64,000 bases of DNA, taken from the NCBI RefSeq assembly GCF_001425265.1, contig NZ_LMEC01000001.1:124281-188280 (forward strand), given 5' to 3'. The translations under genes and the position numbers were made by a program. The notes under the pieces are model-generated. The model was not told the DNA's origin, did no database searches, and saw nothing but the letters and a program-made list of their open reading frames with translations. How positions within the stretch are numbered: the first letter of the stretch is position 1; each line of letters opens with the position of its first letter. Shown here piece by piece: positions 16,101-23,902 of this stretch. The DNA is from Massilia sp. Root418. Its GTDB lineage: Bacteria; Pseudomonadota; Gammaproteobacteria; Burkholderiales; Burkholderiaceae_D.

Positions 16101-16313
16101 GACGCCAACGCGTCGCTGCCGGTGTACGGCGAGGCGGTGGGTTTCCTGGACGCGAAGATCCAGTACCGCGTGAACGACAACCTGACCATTTCGTTTGAAG
16201 GGAAGAACCTCTCGGATGAAGCGCAATACCTGAACTCCGGCTCAACCTCGCGCCGCAACGAGATGGCCTGGTCCGGCCGCCGCTACTTCGTGGGCGCGAC
16301 CTACAAGTTCTGA
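13176..16313 (+). CDS. TonB-dependent outer-membrane receptor (Xanthomonas/Caulobacter type)
   Basis: A 1045-residue TonB-dependent transporter. Signal peptide about residues 1-41 (ALASFAALAMAASPAARAQ), a TonB-box-like stretch VVVVSG after it, then the N-terminal RKKNASTVVDSIVAEDIGEF typical of the long TonB-Xanth-Caul family. The plug follows (LSRVTGVQLSRDFGEGSQVN, then IRGVEANLNRIEINGLS), and a 22-strand barrel ends in the terminal aromatic GATYKF. AGGGGA lies 7 bp before the ATG. Members of this family usually take up carbohydrates or other non-siderophore nutrients. It follows the MFS gene by 127 bp and may pass the same substrate into the periplasm. The gap has its own regulatory-looking hairpin. 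Confidence 0.9.
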   Translation: MPLVNNSCHSVQPTACAAAVAGALASFAALAMAASPAARAQDAPAAGTSVVVVSGTRQSVASAIDRKKNASTVVDSIVAEDIGEFPDKNVGEALSRVTGVQLSRDFGEGSQVNIRGVEANLNRIEINGLSVLSTNGTAGRGAELRELPAELIKSIDVFKGVTADQTEGGIGGTVSIKTNMPLDFKTRALVLKLEGEHSTNRGGAQPRGSLLFADKFLDGRLGLMANLVYDKVYTQNDYVRNSNWRYFRDWDQSPEKTNASLNPRAAAVGSKDGCAALSGADKTACDSQWFDYSPGVPRYGIWTRDHERSSAELTAQYKVSNALNVWARYNKNDQKQQLNDRNYVTDFGAVKRFSTSGVAPVYGANGAPLSTPAASCAEPPTGVTPPGMSFTNHVMTSFSAGNCINVPGEGASYNFNTAARDFALNINSDYRSGGFNYKSGAWSAEGLVAKTKSFYELHTNNIVLDANIPGLQVKFDEQGLPKFVFPANFDPSKSSSYTRIRSQYQPSFTDNTEDQAKLDLKYRPDMPFLTTLHFGGQGRKSTSAQYRWTGYLASGGANPDSTADDIIVRSPEVVHEIIFDPLNTSGVLRSGGATIPGAGLTANNTTRYVTAPQMANLVDAIRVNTPGSFLNGYDGLSGYPSSWMAPSFANSAQFFDLSRYNHDLLRESIGNDGKTYPMPPQFAVEERIKAFYVRADFEHELFGVAFDGNIGLRYAGTETQATGLRSYRAYSANPTTGARVETVLANEIVTVKNKYSDTLPSFNLAGWLVPNTLVARLGWGKVMSRPFIDRLTPTVNCIANSGQSKFGGDGSADDCTGGNVNLKPFRATNKDLSVEWYPSRDSQLSLAFFRKDIASYIQNDVILPGQDVFGDGRLWDLKTSINSEGAVTKGWELAGRTALTMLPGLLGGLGLDANYTRMSFAYAPGKELLNPLDNTVLPYPGMSRNSYNVGIWYDLGQWNARLAYNYRDAYYTGSVDANASLPVYGEAVGFLDAKIQYRVNDNLTISFEGKNLSDEAQYLNSGSTSRRNEMAWSGRRYFVGATYKF

Positions 16314-16519
16314 TGCGTGGCACTGCGCCGGGCGGGCAAACTTGCCGCCCGGGCGCATGCTATCAAGTGCAGTTTGTGAACCATCGTTAGCGCCGCATCG
16401 CTATAGCTGCAGCTTATCCAGTAATCCCGCTGTCCTTCGGCGGGCAGTTGCCATCGCGCCGTTAGTGTTCCACCGCCATGGTGGTCTGCCCACCCGGTAG
16501 CCGTATTGTGCCTGGCCAA
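16301..16519 (-). pseudogene. Possible remnant of a small exported STY0301-like protein
   Basis: A minus-strand reading frame with no ATG between its upstream stop (16550-16552) and the conserved part. Its content, LTARWQLPAEGQRDYWISCS followed by YSDAALTMVHKL and a later Cys, resembles the C-terminal half of the exported protein at 6310-6729, where IAQWRIRHEQAPEFWIGCAY and VVLARKL are in register. No signal peptide precedes it in any frame. It would overlap the receptor gene's end by 13 bp and lies 44 bp downstream of serB. The simplest reading is the decayed tail of a paralogue; chance similarity cannot be excluded because the match is only about 40 residues. Confidence 0.35.
16325..16356 (+). 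terminator. GC-rich stem-loop after the TonB-dependent receptor gene
   Basis: GCGCCGGGCGGGCAA pairs with TTGCCGCCCGGGCGC with two 1-nt bulges. It begins 12 bp after the stop. No U-run follows, so it may stabilise the 3' end or assist Rho rather than act as a classical terminator. Confidence 0.35.
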
Positions 16520-16562
16520 AGCCGGTTGCCGCTGCTTAGTGGCGGCAATTCAGCGGCGCCGC

Positions 16563-17429
16563 TCAGGCCAGCAGGTTCAGGATGCCGTCCAGGCCGACGA
16601 AGTTCAGGGCCACGCTGGCCTGTTCGCGCACCACGGGCTTGGCGCGGAAGGCGACCGACATGCCGGCCACGCTCATCATTTTCAGGTCGTTGGCGCCGTC
16701 GCCCATCACGATGGCTTCGGCGGTGCTGATGCCCAGCGAGGCGCAGCAGTGCTCCACGGTGCGCTTTTTCACTTCGGCGTCCACGATCTCGCCCAGCACA
16801 TCGCCGGTCAGCTTGCCGTCCACGATTTCCAGCTCGTTGGCCAGCGTGTAGTCCAGGCCCAGGCGCTCTTTCAGGCGCGCGGTGAAGAAGGTGAAGCCGC
16901 CCGAGACCAGCAGCGTTTTCAGCCCGGCGCGCTTGACGGCGGCCAGCATGTTCTCGGCGCCGGGCGAGAGCTGCAGGCGCTCGTCGTACACGCGCTCCAG
17001 CGCCGAGGCGTCCAGGCCCTTCAGCAGCGCGACGCGCTTGCGCAGGCTGGCGGCAAAATCGAGTTCGCCGCGCATGGCCGCTTCGGTGATCTCGGACACT
17101 TGCGGCTTCAGGCCCTGCATGTCGGCGATTTCGTCGATGCACTCGATGGTGATGAGCGTGGAGTCCATGTCCATGGCCACCAGCTTGTATTCATCCAGCT
17201 TGTGCACGCCCATCATATAGGTGGCGTCCAGCTGGGCCGCGTGGGCAGCCACTTCGATGGTCTGGCGCAGCGCCACGGAATAGGTGATGCCTTCGCAGCG
17301 GATGGCGTTGTCGGAAATGCGGACGATGCGCTGAGGCGCGGTCAGCGCGGCGATGCGCTCCAGGCGCGCCATGCAGTTGCCCAGGCCTTGCAGCACCAGG
17401 TTCATCGTGTGGTCGTTTGCGTTCTTCAT
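16563..17429 (-). CDS. serB: Phosphoserine phosphatase
   Basis: A 288-residue HAD-family phosphatase that makes serine from phosphoserine in the last step of serine synthesis. Motif I is DMDST (residues 87-91, nucleophile Asp87), motif II SGGF (176-179), motif III Lys in KKRT and motif IV GDGANDLKMM (243-252). FASRKRVALLKG-type cap sequences (here FAASLRKRVALLKGLD) match SerB. Residues 1-80 form the extra N-terminal ACT-like region seen in many proteobacterial SerB proteins. The ATG at 17429 overlaps the mfd stop (TGATG), so it is probably translated in coupling with mfd; ATG 17405 is an alternative start. Confidence 0.94.
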   Translation of the reverse strand: MKNANDHTMNLVLQGLGNCMARLERIAALTAPQRIVRISDNAIRCEGITYSVALRQTIEVAAHAAQLDATYMMGVHKLDEYKLVAMDMDSTLITIECIDEIADMQGLKPQVSEITEAAMRGELDFAASLRKRVALLKGLDASALERVYDERLQLSPGAENMLAAVKRAGLKTLLVSGGFTFFTARLKERLGLDYTLANELEIVDGKLTGDVLGEIVDAEVKKRTVEHCCASLGISTAEAIVMGDGANDLKMMSVAGMSVAFRAKPVVREQASVALNFVGLDGILNLLA

Positions 17430-20400
17430 CAGGCTACCAGTTGTTTGATTGCGGTCTTGATTTGCGTCACCCGCGCTGTCAGGTCGGGCATGTTCGCGGT
17501 GATCTTCAGTTTATCCTGCCCGTTGAGCTTGATCTGCTTGTTTTTTTGTATCAGCGTGATGATGCGCATCGGATCGATCGGCGGCTTGGGCATGAACTGC
17601 AGCGTGGCCGCTTCGCCGTGCGCGTCGATCTTGACGATGCCCACGGTGGCCGCCGCGATGCGCAGGCGGTGCGTTTCAATCAGCGCCTTGGCGGCTTCCG
17701 GCAGCTTGCCGAAGCGGTCGATCATCTCTTCCTGCAGATCGTCGATCTTGTCCTGCGCCGAGCAGTTGGCCAGGCGCTTGTAGATCGACAGGCGCTCGTG
17801 CACGTCGCCGCAGAAATCGGCCGGCAGCAGGGCCGGTACGTGCAGGTTGATCTCGGTGGTGGTCGACAGCGGGGCGGCCAGGTCCGGCTCCTTGCCGGCC
17901 TTGAGCGAGCGCACCGCCTCGTTCAGCATGTCGGTGTAGAGCTGGAAGCCCACTTCCAGCATTTCGCCGGACTGGTTCTCGCCCAGCACTTCGCCGGCGC
18001 CGCGGATCTCCAGGTCGTGCATGGCAAGGTAGAAGCCGCTGCCCAGTTCTTCCATCTGCTGGATCGCGTCCAGGCGGCGCTGCGCCTGCTTGCTCAGGCT
18101 TTGTACGTCGTTTACCAGCAGGTAGGCGTAGGCCTGGTGGTGCGAACGGCCCACGCGGCCACGCAGCTGGTGCAGCTGCGCCAGGCCGAATTTGTCGGCG
18201 CGGTGCATGATGATGGTGTTCGCGGTCGGTACGTCGATGCCGGTTTCGATAATCGTGGTGCACAGCAGGATGTTGTAGCGCTGCGCCACGAAGTCGCGCA
18301 TCACTTTCTCCAGGTCGCGCTCGTGCATCTGGCCGTGCGCCACGGCGATGCGCGCCTCCGGCAGCAGCTCGGTGAGCGCGGCCAGGCGGTTCTGGATGGT
18401 TTCCACCTCGTTGTGCAGGAAGTACACCTGGCCGCCGCGTTTCAGCTCGCGCAGGCAGGCCTCGCGGATGATGCCTTCGTTCTCGCTGCGCACGAAGGTC
18501 TTGATGGCCAGGCGCTTCTGCGGCGCAGTGGCGATCACGGAGAAGTCGCGCAGGCCTTCCAGCGCCATGCCCAGCGTGCGCGGGATCGGCGTGGCGGTCA
18601 GCGTCAGCACGTCCACTTCGGCGCGCAGGGACTTCAGCGCTTCCTTCTGGCGCACGCCGAAGCGGTGCTCCTCGTCGATGATGACCAGGCCCAGGCGCTC
18701 GAACTTCACGTCGTCCGACAGCAGCTTGTGGGTGCCGATCACGATGTCCAGCGTGCCGTCCGACATGCCTTTGATGGCCTGCGCGATCTCCTTGCCGGTG
18801 CGGAAGCGCGACATTTCGGCAATGCGCACCGGCCAGTCCGCAAAGCGGTCGGCGAAGGTCTGCGCGTGCTGTTCGGCCAGCAGCGTGGTGGGCGCCAGGA
18901 TGGCCACCTGCTTGCCGCCCATGACGGCGATGAAGGCGGCGCGCAGCGCCACCTCGGTCTTGCCGAAGCCGACGTCGCCGCACACCAGGCGGTCCATCGG
19001 CTTACCGGACGTCATATCCTTGAGCACGTTGCCGATCGCCGCGGCCTGGTCCGGCGTCTCGTCGAAGCCGAAGCTGTCGGCGAAGCGCTCGTAGTCGTGC
19101 GCCGAGTATTCGAAGGCGTGGCCCTGGCGCAGCGCGCGGCGGGCGTAGAGATTGAGCAGCTCGGCGGCGGTGTCGCGCACCTGTTCGGCGGCCTTGCGCT
19201 TGGCTTTCTCCCACTGGCCGGAACCAAGGGAATGCAGCGGCGCGTCGTCCGGCGAAGCGCCGGAGTAGCGCGAGATCACGTGCAGCTGCGATACCGGCAC
19301 GTACAGCTTGGTGTCCTTGGCGTATTCCAGGTGCAGGAATTCGGTTTCGCCTTCGCCCAGGTCCATGCTGGTCAGGCCCATGTAGCGCCCGATGCCGTGG
19401 TTGATGTGCACCACGGGGTCGCCGATCTTCAGTTCGGACAGGTCGCGCACCATGGATTCGACCTGGGTGACGGCTTCCTGCTTCTTCTTGCCGGCGCGGC
19501 GGCCGGAACCGGCATACAGCTCGGTCTCGGTGATGAAGACAATTTGCCCTTTGCCCGCGGACCATTCGAAGCCCGCGTGCAGCGGCGCCACGCCCAGCAT
19601 CAGCTTCGCGTCCGACTGCACGAAGCCCTCGAAGCCTTCCACCGGCGCCAGGGCCAGGTCGAATTCGGCGAAGTATTGCTGCAGCGTTTCGCGGCGGCCG
19701 TTCGATTCGGCGCACACCATCACGCGGCGGCCGGACTGCAGCAGGTAGGCGCGCAGGTTGGTGAGCGGGTCGTCCAGGTGGCGGTTGACGGCGATGTTGG
19801 GCACCGGCGCCGAGATCTCGGAAGCCTGCCCCAGGTCTTCGCGGCTGATGCTGATGCGCGCGTGCGGCTTGGCCAGCGTGAAGAACTGTTCGTCGCCCAG
19901 GAAGATGGCTTCCGGCGCCAGGATGGGGCGCTCGCGGTCCGACCTCAGGAAGCGGTAGCGCGACTGCGTATCCAGCCAGAAGCGCTTGATGGCGGCGTCG
20001 ATGTCGCCCACCATGGCCAGGGTGGAGCCTTGCGGCAGGTAGTCGAACAGCGTGGCCGTCTCGTCGAAGAACAGCGGCAGGTAGTATTCGATACCGGCCG
20101 ACGCGATGCCGCTGCTGATGTCCTTATAGACCACGGAGCGCGAGGGATCGCCCTCGAACTGTTCGCGCCAGCGGCTGCGGAACGTGGTGCGGGCCGCTTC
20201 GTCCATGGGGAATTCGCGGCCCGGCAGCAGGCGCACCTCGCTCACCGGATACAGCGAGCGCTGGGTATCGGCGTCGAAGGTACGGATGGTTTCAATGGTG
20301 TCGCCGAACAGGTCCAGGCGGTAGGGCAGCGCGGAACCCATGGGGAACAGGTCGATCAGGCCGCCGCGCACCGAGTATTCGCCGGGAGACATTACTTGCG

Positions 20401-20890
20401 TGACGTGGGTGTAGCCGGCCAGCGTGAGCTGGGACTTGAGCCTGGCCTCGTCCAGCGACTCGCCCTTCTTGAAGAAGAAGGTGTAGGCCGCCAGGAAGGA
20501 CGGCGGCGCCATGCGCACCAGCGCCGTGGTGGCCGGCACGATCATCACGTCGCACTGGCCGGTCTGGATCTCGTGCAGCGTGGCCAGGCGCTCGGACACC
20601 AGGTCCTGGTGCGGCGAGAAGGCGTCGTAGGGCAGGGTTTCCCAGTCCGGCAGCAAATGGCAGCGCAGGCTGGCGTCTCCGCCGCCGGCGAACCAGGGAA
20701 TTTCGTCGAGCAGGCGCTGGCCGTCGCTCGCGTTGGCGACGATCACGGCCAGCATCTGGCCGCGCGCCTTCAGTTCAAGCGCGGCTTGCGCCAGCGCGTA
20801 GGCGTCGGCGGAACCATGCAGGGTGGGGAGCGCAAAGCGGTTGCCAGGCTTCGGGAGTGCTTTTTTTAAGTCAAAGGACATCGATGACAT
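17429..20890 (-). CDS. mfd: Transcription-repair coupling factor
   Basis: An 1153-residue Mfd, the normal length for the family. It is an ATP-driven translocase that removes RNA polymerase stalled at lesions and recruits UvrA. Order seen: the N-terminal UvrB-like module (from DGQRLLDEIPWFAGG), the RNA-polymerase-interacting CarD-like domain (around residue 480: LSELKIGDPVVHINHGIGRY), helicase lobe 1 with Walker A VCGDVGFGKTEVA (near residue 635) and DEEH (near 740), lobe 2 with IIETGIDVPTANTIIMHRAD and the QLRGRVGRS motif, and the C-terminal TRCF autoinhibitory domain. All motor motifs are intact. serB overlaps its stop. An internal ATG three codons in is an equally possible start. Confidence 0.97.
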   Translation of the reverse strand: MSSMSFDLKKALPKPGNRFALPTLHGSADAYALAQAALELKARGQMLAVIVANASDGQRLLDEIPWFAGGGDASLRCHLLPDWETLPYDAFSPHQDLVSERLATLHEIQTGQCDVMIVPATTALVRMAPPSFLAAYTFFFKKGESLDEARLKSQLTLAGYTHVTQVMSPGEYSVRGGLIDLFPMGSALPYRLDLFGDTIETIRTFDADTQRSLYPVSEVRLLPGREFPMDEAARTTFRSRWREQFEGDPSRSVVYKDISSGIASAGIEYYLPLFFDETATLFDYLPQGSTLAMVGDIDAAIKRFWLDTQSRYRFLRSDRERPILAPEAIFLGDEQFFTLAKPHARISISREDLGQASEISAPVPNIAVNRHLDDPLTNLRAYLLQSGRRVMVCAESNGRRETLQQYFAEFDLALAPVEGFEGFVQSDAKLMLGVAPLHAGFEWSAGKGQIVFITETELYAGSGRRAGKKKQEAVTQVESMVRDLSELKIGDPVVHINHGIGRYMGLTSMDLGEGETEFLHLEYAKDTKLYVPVSQLHVISRYSGASPDDAPLHSLGSGQWEKAKRKAAEQVRDTAAELLNLYARRALRQGHAFEYSAHDYERFADSFGFDETPDQAAAIGNVLKDMTSGKPMDRLVCGDVGFGKTEVALRAAFIAVMGGKQVAILAPTTLLAEQHAQTFADRFADWPVRIAEMSRFRTGKEIAQAIKGMSDGTLDIVIGTHKLLSDDVKFERLGLVIIDEEHRFGVRQKEALKSLRAEVDVLTLTATPIPRTLGMALEGLRDFSVIATAPQKRLAIKTFVRSENEGIIREACLRELKRGGQVYFLHNEVETIQNRLAALTELLPEARIAVAHGQMHERDLEKVMRDFVAQRYNILLCTTIIETGIDVPTANTIIMHRADKFGLAQLHQLRGRVGRSHHQAYAYLLVNDVQSLSKQAQRRLDAIQQMEELGSGFYLAMHDLEIRGAGEVLGENQSGEMLEVGFQLYTDMLNEAVRSLKAGKEPDLAAPLSTTTEINLHVPALLPADFCGDVHERLSIYKRLANCSAQDKIDDLQEEMIDRFGKLPEAAKALIETHRLRIAAATVGIVKIDAHGEAATLQFMPKPPIDPMRIITLIQKNKQIKLNGQDKLKITANMPDLTARVTQIKTAIKQLVA

Positions 20891-20957
20891 CTATGAATTG
20901 TTGAGCGCGCGGGAAAGGTCCCCGCGCGCTCCGCACATTATAGACGATGGTACTCTT

Positions 20958-20990
20958 CGGCGGGTTACGCTACGCTAACCCGCCCTACGG
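20958..20990. repeat. REP-like palindromic repeat, copy 1
   Basis: CGGCGGGTTACG, a short loop, then CGCTAACCCGCCCTACGG. The stem GCGGGTTA/TAACCCGC is shared with copies at 21001-21040 and 54944-54979. It is inverted relative to copy 2, with the CCTACG tails facing each other. Confidence 0.75.
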
Positions 20991-21000
20991 TTGTCGGGGG

Positions 21001-21040
21001 GCGTAGGGCGGGTTAGCTGCGCAGCAGCGTAACCCGCCGG
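21001..21040. repeat. REP-like palindromic repeat, copy 2 (inverted)
   Basis: Reads GCGTAGGGCGGGTTAGCTGC then GCAGCAGCGTAACCCGCCGG; the minus strand gives the same order as copy 1 with a longer loop. With copy 1 it forms a head-to-head pair in the 153-bp space between the acid phosphatase stop and the mfd start, where it may also stabilise or end the phosphatase mRNA. Confidence 0.75.
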
Positions 21041-21043
21041 CCG

Positions 21044-22999
21044 TCAGACGCTCAGCTTGAGCTGCAGCCCGTTATCTGTATAGACAGCTTCCACCTTGAA
21101 ACCGGCTACCGTGATGGTGTCGAACTTGCCTTTCAGGCTGGCGGCCGAGATCACGTTCAGGGTGTCGCCGGCGGCCGGCTTGTAGCCGTTCTGGAAGCTC
21201 ACGGTCAGGCTGCCGCCCGCCACCGTCATGGTGCCGCCCACCGACAGGCGGCCTTGCTGGCCGCTGCCCAGTTTCAGCTCCAGGGCGCCGGTGGCCAGCT
21301 GGGTGTAGCCTGCCGCCAGCGCCAGGGCGGCCGGTGCGTTGCATGCCAGCGTGCCGCCGCTGACGTAGACGTCGCCCTTGCCGAAGGCGTTGGCCGACGT
21401 GCCTTCCAGGCGGCCGCCTTCCAGCACGGTGCCGCCGGTCCAGCTGTTGTTGCCGTCCAGTTTCAGCGTGCCGCTGCCTTGCTTGGTCAGCTTGCCGCTG
21501 CCGGAGATGTCGTTGCGCCAGCGGTCATTGGCGTTGAAGCCGCCCTTCGCAGCGTCCATGGACACCACCACATTGCCGGTGAAAACGCCGTAGCCATCGG
21601 CTGCGGCGAACAGGTTCAAGCGCCCCCAGCCCTCGGCGTCGTCCAGGATGGGATAGCCGGACGGCAGCGCGGTGGTTTTCAGCACCACGCGGCGCTGCGC
21701 CTCGCTCAGGTAGGGCAAGCGGGTTTCCAGCAGTACTTCGGCGCCTTTCGGCACCACGGCCGGGGCGGTGGTCGGGCCGACCGGCGCGAAGCCGTAGGTC
21801 AGGCGGCGGATGTAGGCGGCCTTGATGGTGGCGTAGTCCGAGAAGCGGTCGTTGGCGGGCGTGCCGGAGTGCGCGTAGTCGTAGAACGTGTCGGCGGTGG
21901 TGCCGGTCTTGAGCATCAGCGTGGCGCGGGCTTGCGACACGGCGGCGCCCTTGGTGGCCGCCGTGGCCGGGTCCAGCAGGTTGGCCGCCACCACGGCCTG
22001 GGCCTGCACGCGGCCGCTGATCACGTCCAGCGGCGAGTGCATGCCGGCCAGGATGCGGTTCTCGCCCAGCTCCAGGCCGCGCGTGATGATTTCCTGGTAG
22101 CGTTCCGGCACCGCATAGGCCATGCCCAGCGCGCCGCGTACCGCTTCGGCCGCGTGGCCGCTGGTGTAGCCGCCGTCGGTGGCGGGCGTGCTGCTCTTGG
22201 CCGGGTTCAGGGCCGGCACCACCACCACGCTGCTGCTCCAGCGGTAGGGGCGGGCGTACTTGTAGAAGCGCTTGGCCGGCTCGGTGGAGCCGTTGTTGCC
22301 CATGGCGTTCACCAGTGCGACCACGTTGCCGAATTCCGGGTTGGCGCTGCCGGCCACGCCGGTGTTGTTGCCGCTGTCGTTGTACAGCACCGTGGTGGCG
22401 TCGGCGGCAATGCCGGTAATGCTGGTGGTCTGGCGCGCGGCGCTGCGCCAGGCTTCGGTGAGCGGACCCATGCCGTCGCTCAGGCTGTAGCCCTTGGCGC
22501 GGCGGTCGTCCAGGTAGGCGGCCAGCTCCTGCTCCTTGGTTCGGGCGGCAGTGGCTTTCACCACGTAGTCGATATTGGCGTTGTGGACAGCAGCGTTGAC
22601 GATGGTGCCGCCGGCCGTGCCGTCGTTCGGCACGCCGGTCCATACGGAGGCCGTGACGGCCGGGAAGCCTGCAACGGCCGGCGCGGTTTGCCCGGCGTCG
22701 ACGATTTCGGTGAGCGGCCTCCAGATGTCGAGCATGCCGATCAGCACGCGCACGCCGGCATTGGTGGCGGCGGTGGCGTAGCGGGCATCGCCGCGCTGGT
22801 TGGTGGCGGCGTTGTCGACGAAGGCGGGCACGTTGGCCGGCGCGGGCGCCGTGTCGGCGGCGCCGGCGTCGGCTGGTGCGGCGGGAATGGCCAGCAGCTG
22901 CGGCGCGTTGTTGTCCGAGCCGCCGCAGGCGGCCAGCGCCAGGGCGGCACTGACCGCGAGTGCCAGCGGCAGGCGGCGCAACAGATTCAGGTCTTGCAT
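21044..22999 (-). CDS. PAP2-type acid phosphatase lipoprotein with autotransporter-type beta repeat
   Basis: A 651-residue surface or periplasmic phosphatase. The N-terminus is a lipoprotein signal (LALAAC, Cys25), so the mature protein is lipid-anchored. The central domain has the three vanadium-phosphatase motifs: KRFYKYARPYRW (K-x6-RP type, near residue 243), GGYTSGHAAEA (near 278, SGH) and ENRILAGMHSPLDVISG (near 315-325, R-x5-H-x3-D). About residues 500-560 match the autotransporter-associated beta-strand repeat (KLTKQGSGTLKLDGNNSWTG, TVLEGGRLEG). A beta-rich end follows but there is no translocation barrel. Start 22999 chosen because AAGGA precedes it and it begins the signal peptide. 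The repeat suggests surface display or a scavenged passenger segment. Confidence 0.85.
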   Translation of the reverse strand: MQDLNLLRRLPLALAVSAALALAACGGSDNNAPQLLAIPAAPADAGAADTAPAPANVPAFVDNAATNQRGDARYATAATNAGVRVLIGMLDIWRPLTEIVDAGQTAPAVAGFPAVTASVWTGVPNDGTAGGTIVNAAVHNANIDYVVKATAARTKEQELAAYLDDRRAKGYSLSDGMGPLTEAWRSAARQTTSITGIAADATTVLYNDSGNNTGVAGSANPEFGNVVALVNAMGNNGSTEPAKRFYKYARPYRWSSSVVVVPALNPAKSSTPATDGGYTSGHAAEAVRGALGMAYAVPERYQEIITRGLELGENRILAGMHSPLDVISGRVQAQAVVAANLLDPATAATKGAAVSQARATLMLKTGTTADTFYDYAHSGTPANDRFSDYATIKAAYIRRLTYGFAPVGPTTAPAVVPKGAEVLLETRLPYLSEAQRRVVLKTTALPSGYPILDDAEGWGRLNLFAAADGYGVFTGNVVVSMDAAKGGFNANDRWRNDISGSGKLTKQGSGTLKLDGNNSWTGGTVLEGGRLEGTSANAFGKGDVYVSGGTLACNAPAALALAAGYTQLATGALELKLGSGQQGRLSVGGTMTVAGGSLTVSFQNGYKPAAGDTLNVISAASLKGKFDTITVAGFKVEAVYTDNGLQLKLSV

Positions 23000-23076
23000 G
23001 GGGTTCCTTGAAGGTAGTGGCAAAAAAACTACCCGCATGCTACCCATGCAATGTTACGGCCTTGTGACCGCTAACA

Positions 23077-23808
23077 TCAGTCCAGTACGGGGCGGCCGTT
23101 CAGTGCCTGCACCGGGCGGTTGTTGGGATGGTGGATCAGTTCGGAGAACTCGGCCACCTGGGCTTTGGAGACCGTGACGGGGCTCTTCATCACCAGCCAG
23201 CGCACGCCTTCCGAGCACGGCGGCGTGGTCAGCGAGCCGCTAAAGCGGTAGTAGCCGCGCTTGGCCGGCAGCAGGGCGGCGGCGCTCAGCGGGGACGACA
23301 GCGCGGTCTTCACGTTGGCTTCTTTCGGCAGTTGCGGCCAGAGCGCGGCCAGGGCCTTGTTTTCGGCGCCTTCCTTGAACATCACGGCCACCACGGCCAG
23401 GTTGCCGTCCTTGTCCGCATGGACCAGGTGCACTTCCAGCGGGTAGGACACGCCGGCGATCAGGTTTTCGCTGGGCGCGTGGAAGTGGTACTGCTTCAGT
23501 TCAAAACGTTCGCCGTCCAGCCACAGGGCGCTGCCCGGGGTGAAGCCCACCTGCAGCGTGTGGCCGTTGTTGAGCACTTCGTTGCCGCCTGCCTGGTATT
23601 CCATCTTCAGCGGCTTGAGCGCGGCGTGGATGGTGCCTTTGACGTCGACGGGCGACTGGTTCTTGCCGTTGCAGGCGTAGTTGTCCGGCGTGAGCTTGGC
23701 CCACTGGTCCGGGCCTTCTGCGCCGGCGTAGCCCCAGTGGCTGGCGTCTGCAGCGAAGGCGGCGTGGCTAAGGCAAGCCATGATGGCCGCGAGTGCGTAT
23801 CGTTTCAT
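23077..23808 (-). CDS. Alpha-class carbonic anhydrase, periplasmic
   Basis: A 243-residue exported zinc enzyme converting CO2 and water to bicarbonate. Signal peptide MKRYALAAIMACLSHAAFAA; mature protein starts near Asp21. Zinc ligands are visible as QYHFHAPSEN (His108, His110) and EVHLVHAD (His127), with the proton-relay region NGHTLQVGF, the substrate-pocket SLTTPPCSEGVRWLV and paired cysteines (Cys46 and the TPPC Cys) likely forming the usual disulfide. Start at 23808 gives the signal peptide; the ATG at 23823 would add five residues and has no clearly better site. It stands alone, 77 bp after the neighbouring acid phosphatase gene starts. Confidence 0.93.
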   Translation of the reverse strand: MKRYALAAIMACLSHAAFAADASHWGYAGAEGPDQWAKLTPDNYACNGKNQSPVDVKGTIHAALKPLKMEYQAGGNEVLNNGHTLQVGFTPGSALWLDGERFELKQYHFHAPSENLIAGVSYPLEVHLVHADKDGNLAVVAVMFKEGAENKALAALWPQLPKEANVKTALSSPLSAAALLPAKRGYYRFSGSLTTPPCSEGVRWLVMKSPVTVSKAQVAEFSELIHHPNNRPVQALNGRPVLD

Positions 23809-23902
23809 TGTTAAAAGCTCCATGGTTGAGTGCGCCTTCTTCTGGGGAGAGGCGTCCCGGCTAATATACGCGGAAACGTGGCGGTCGTTGATTACAGGAA
23901 AC

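Noticed and set aside
17417..20869. An 1150-residue plus-strand ORF antisense to mfd
   Set aside because: Its protein is a low-complexity string rich in His, Gln, Arg and Ala, typical of the opposite strand of GC-rich genes with high third-position GC. mfd itself is unmistakable.
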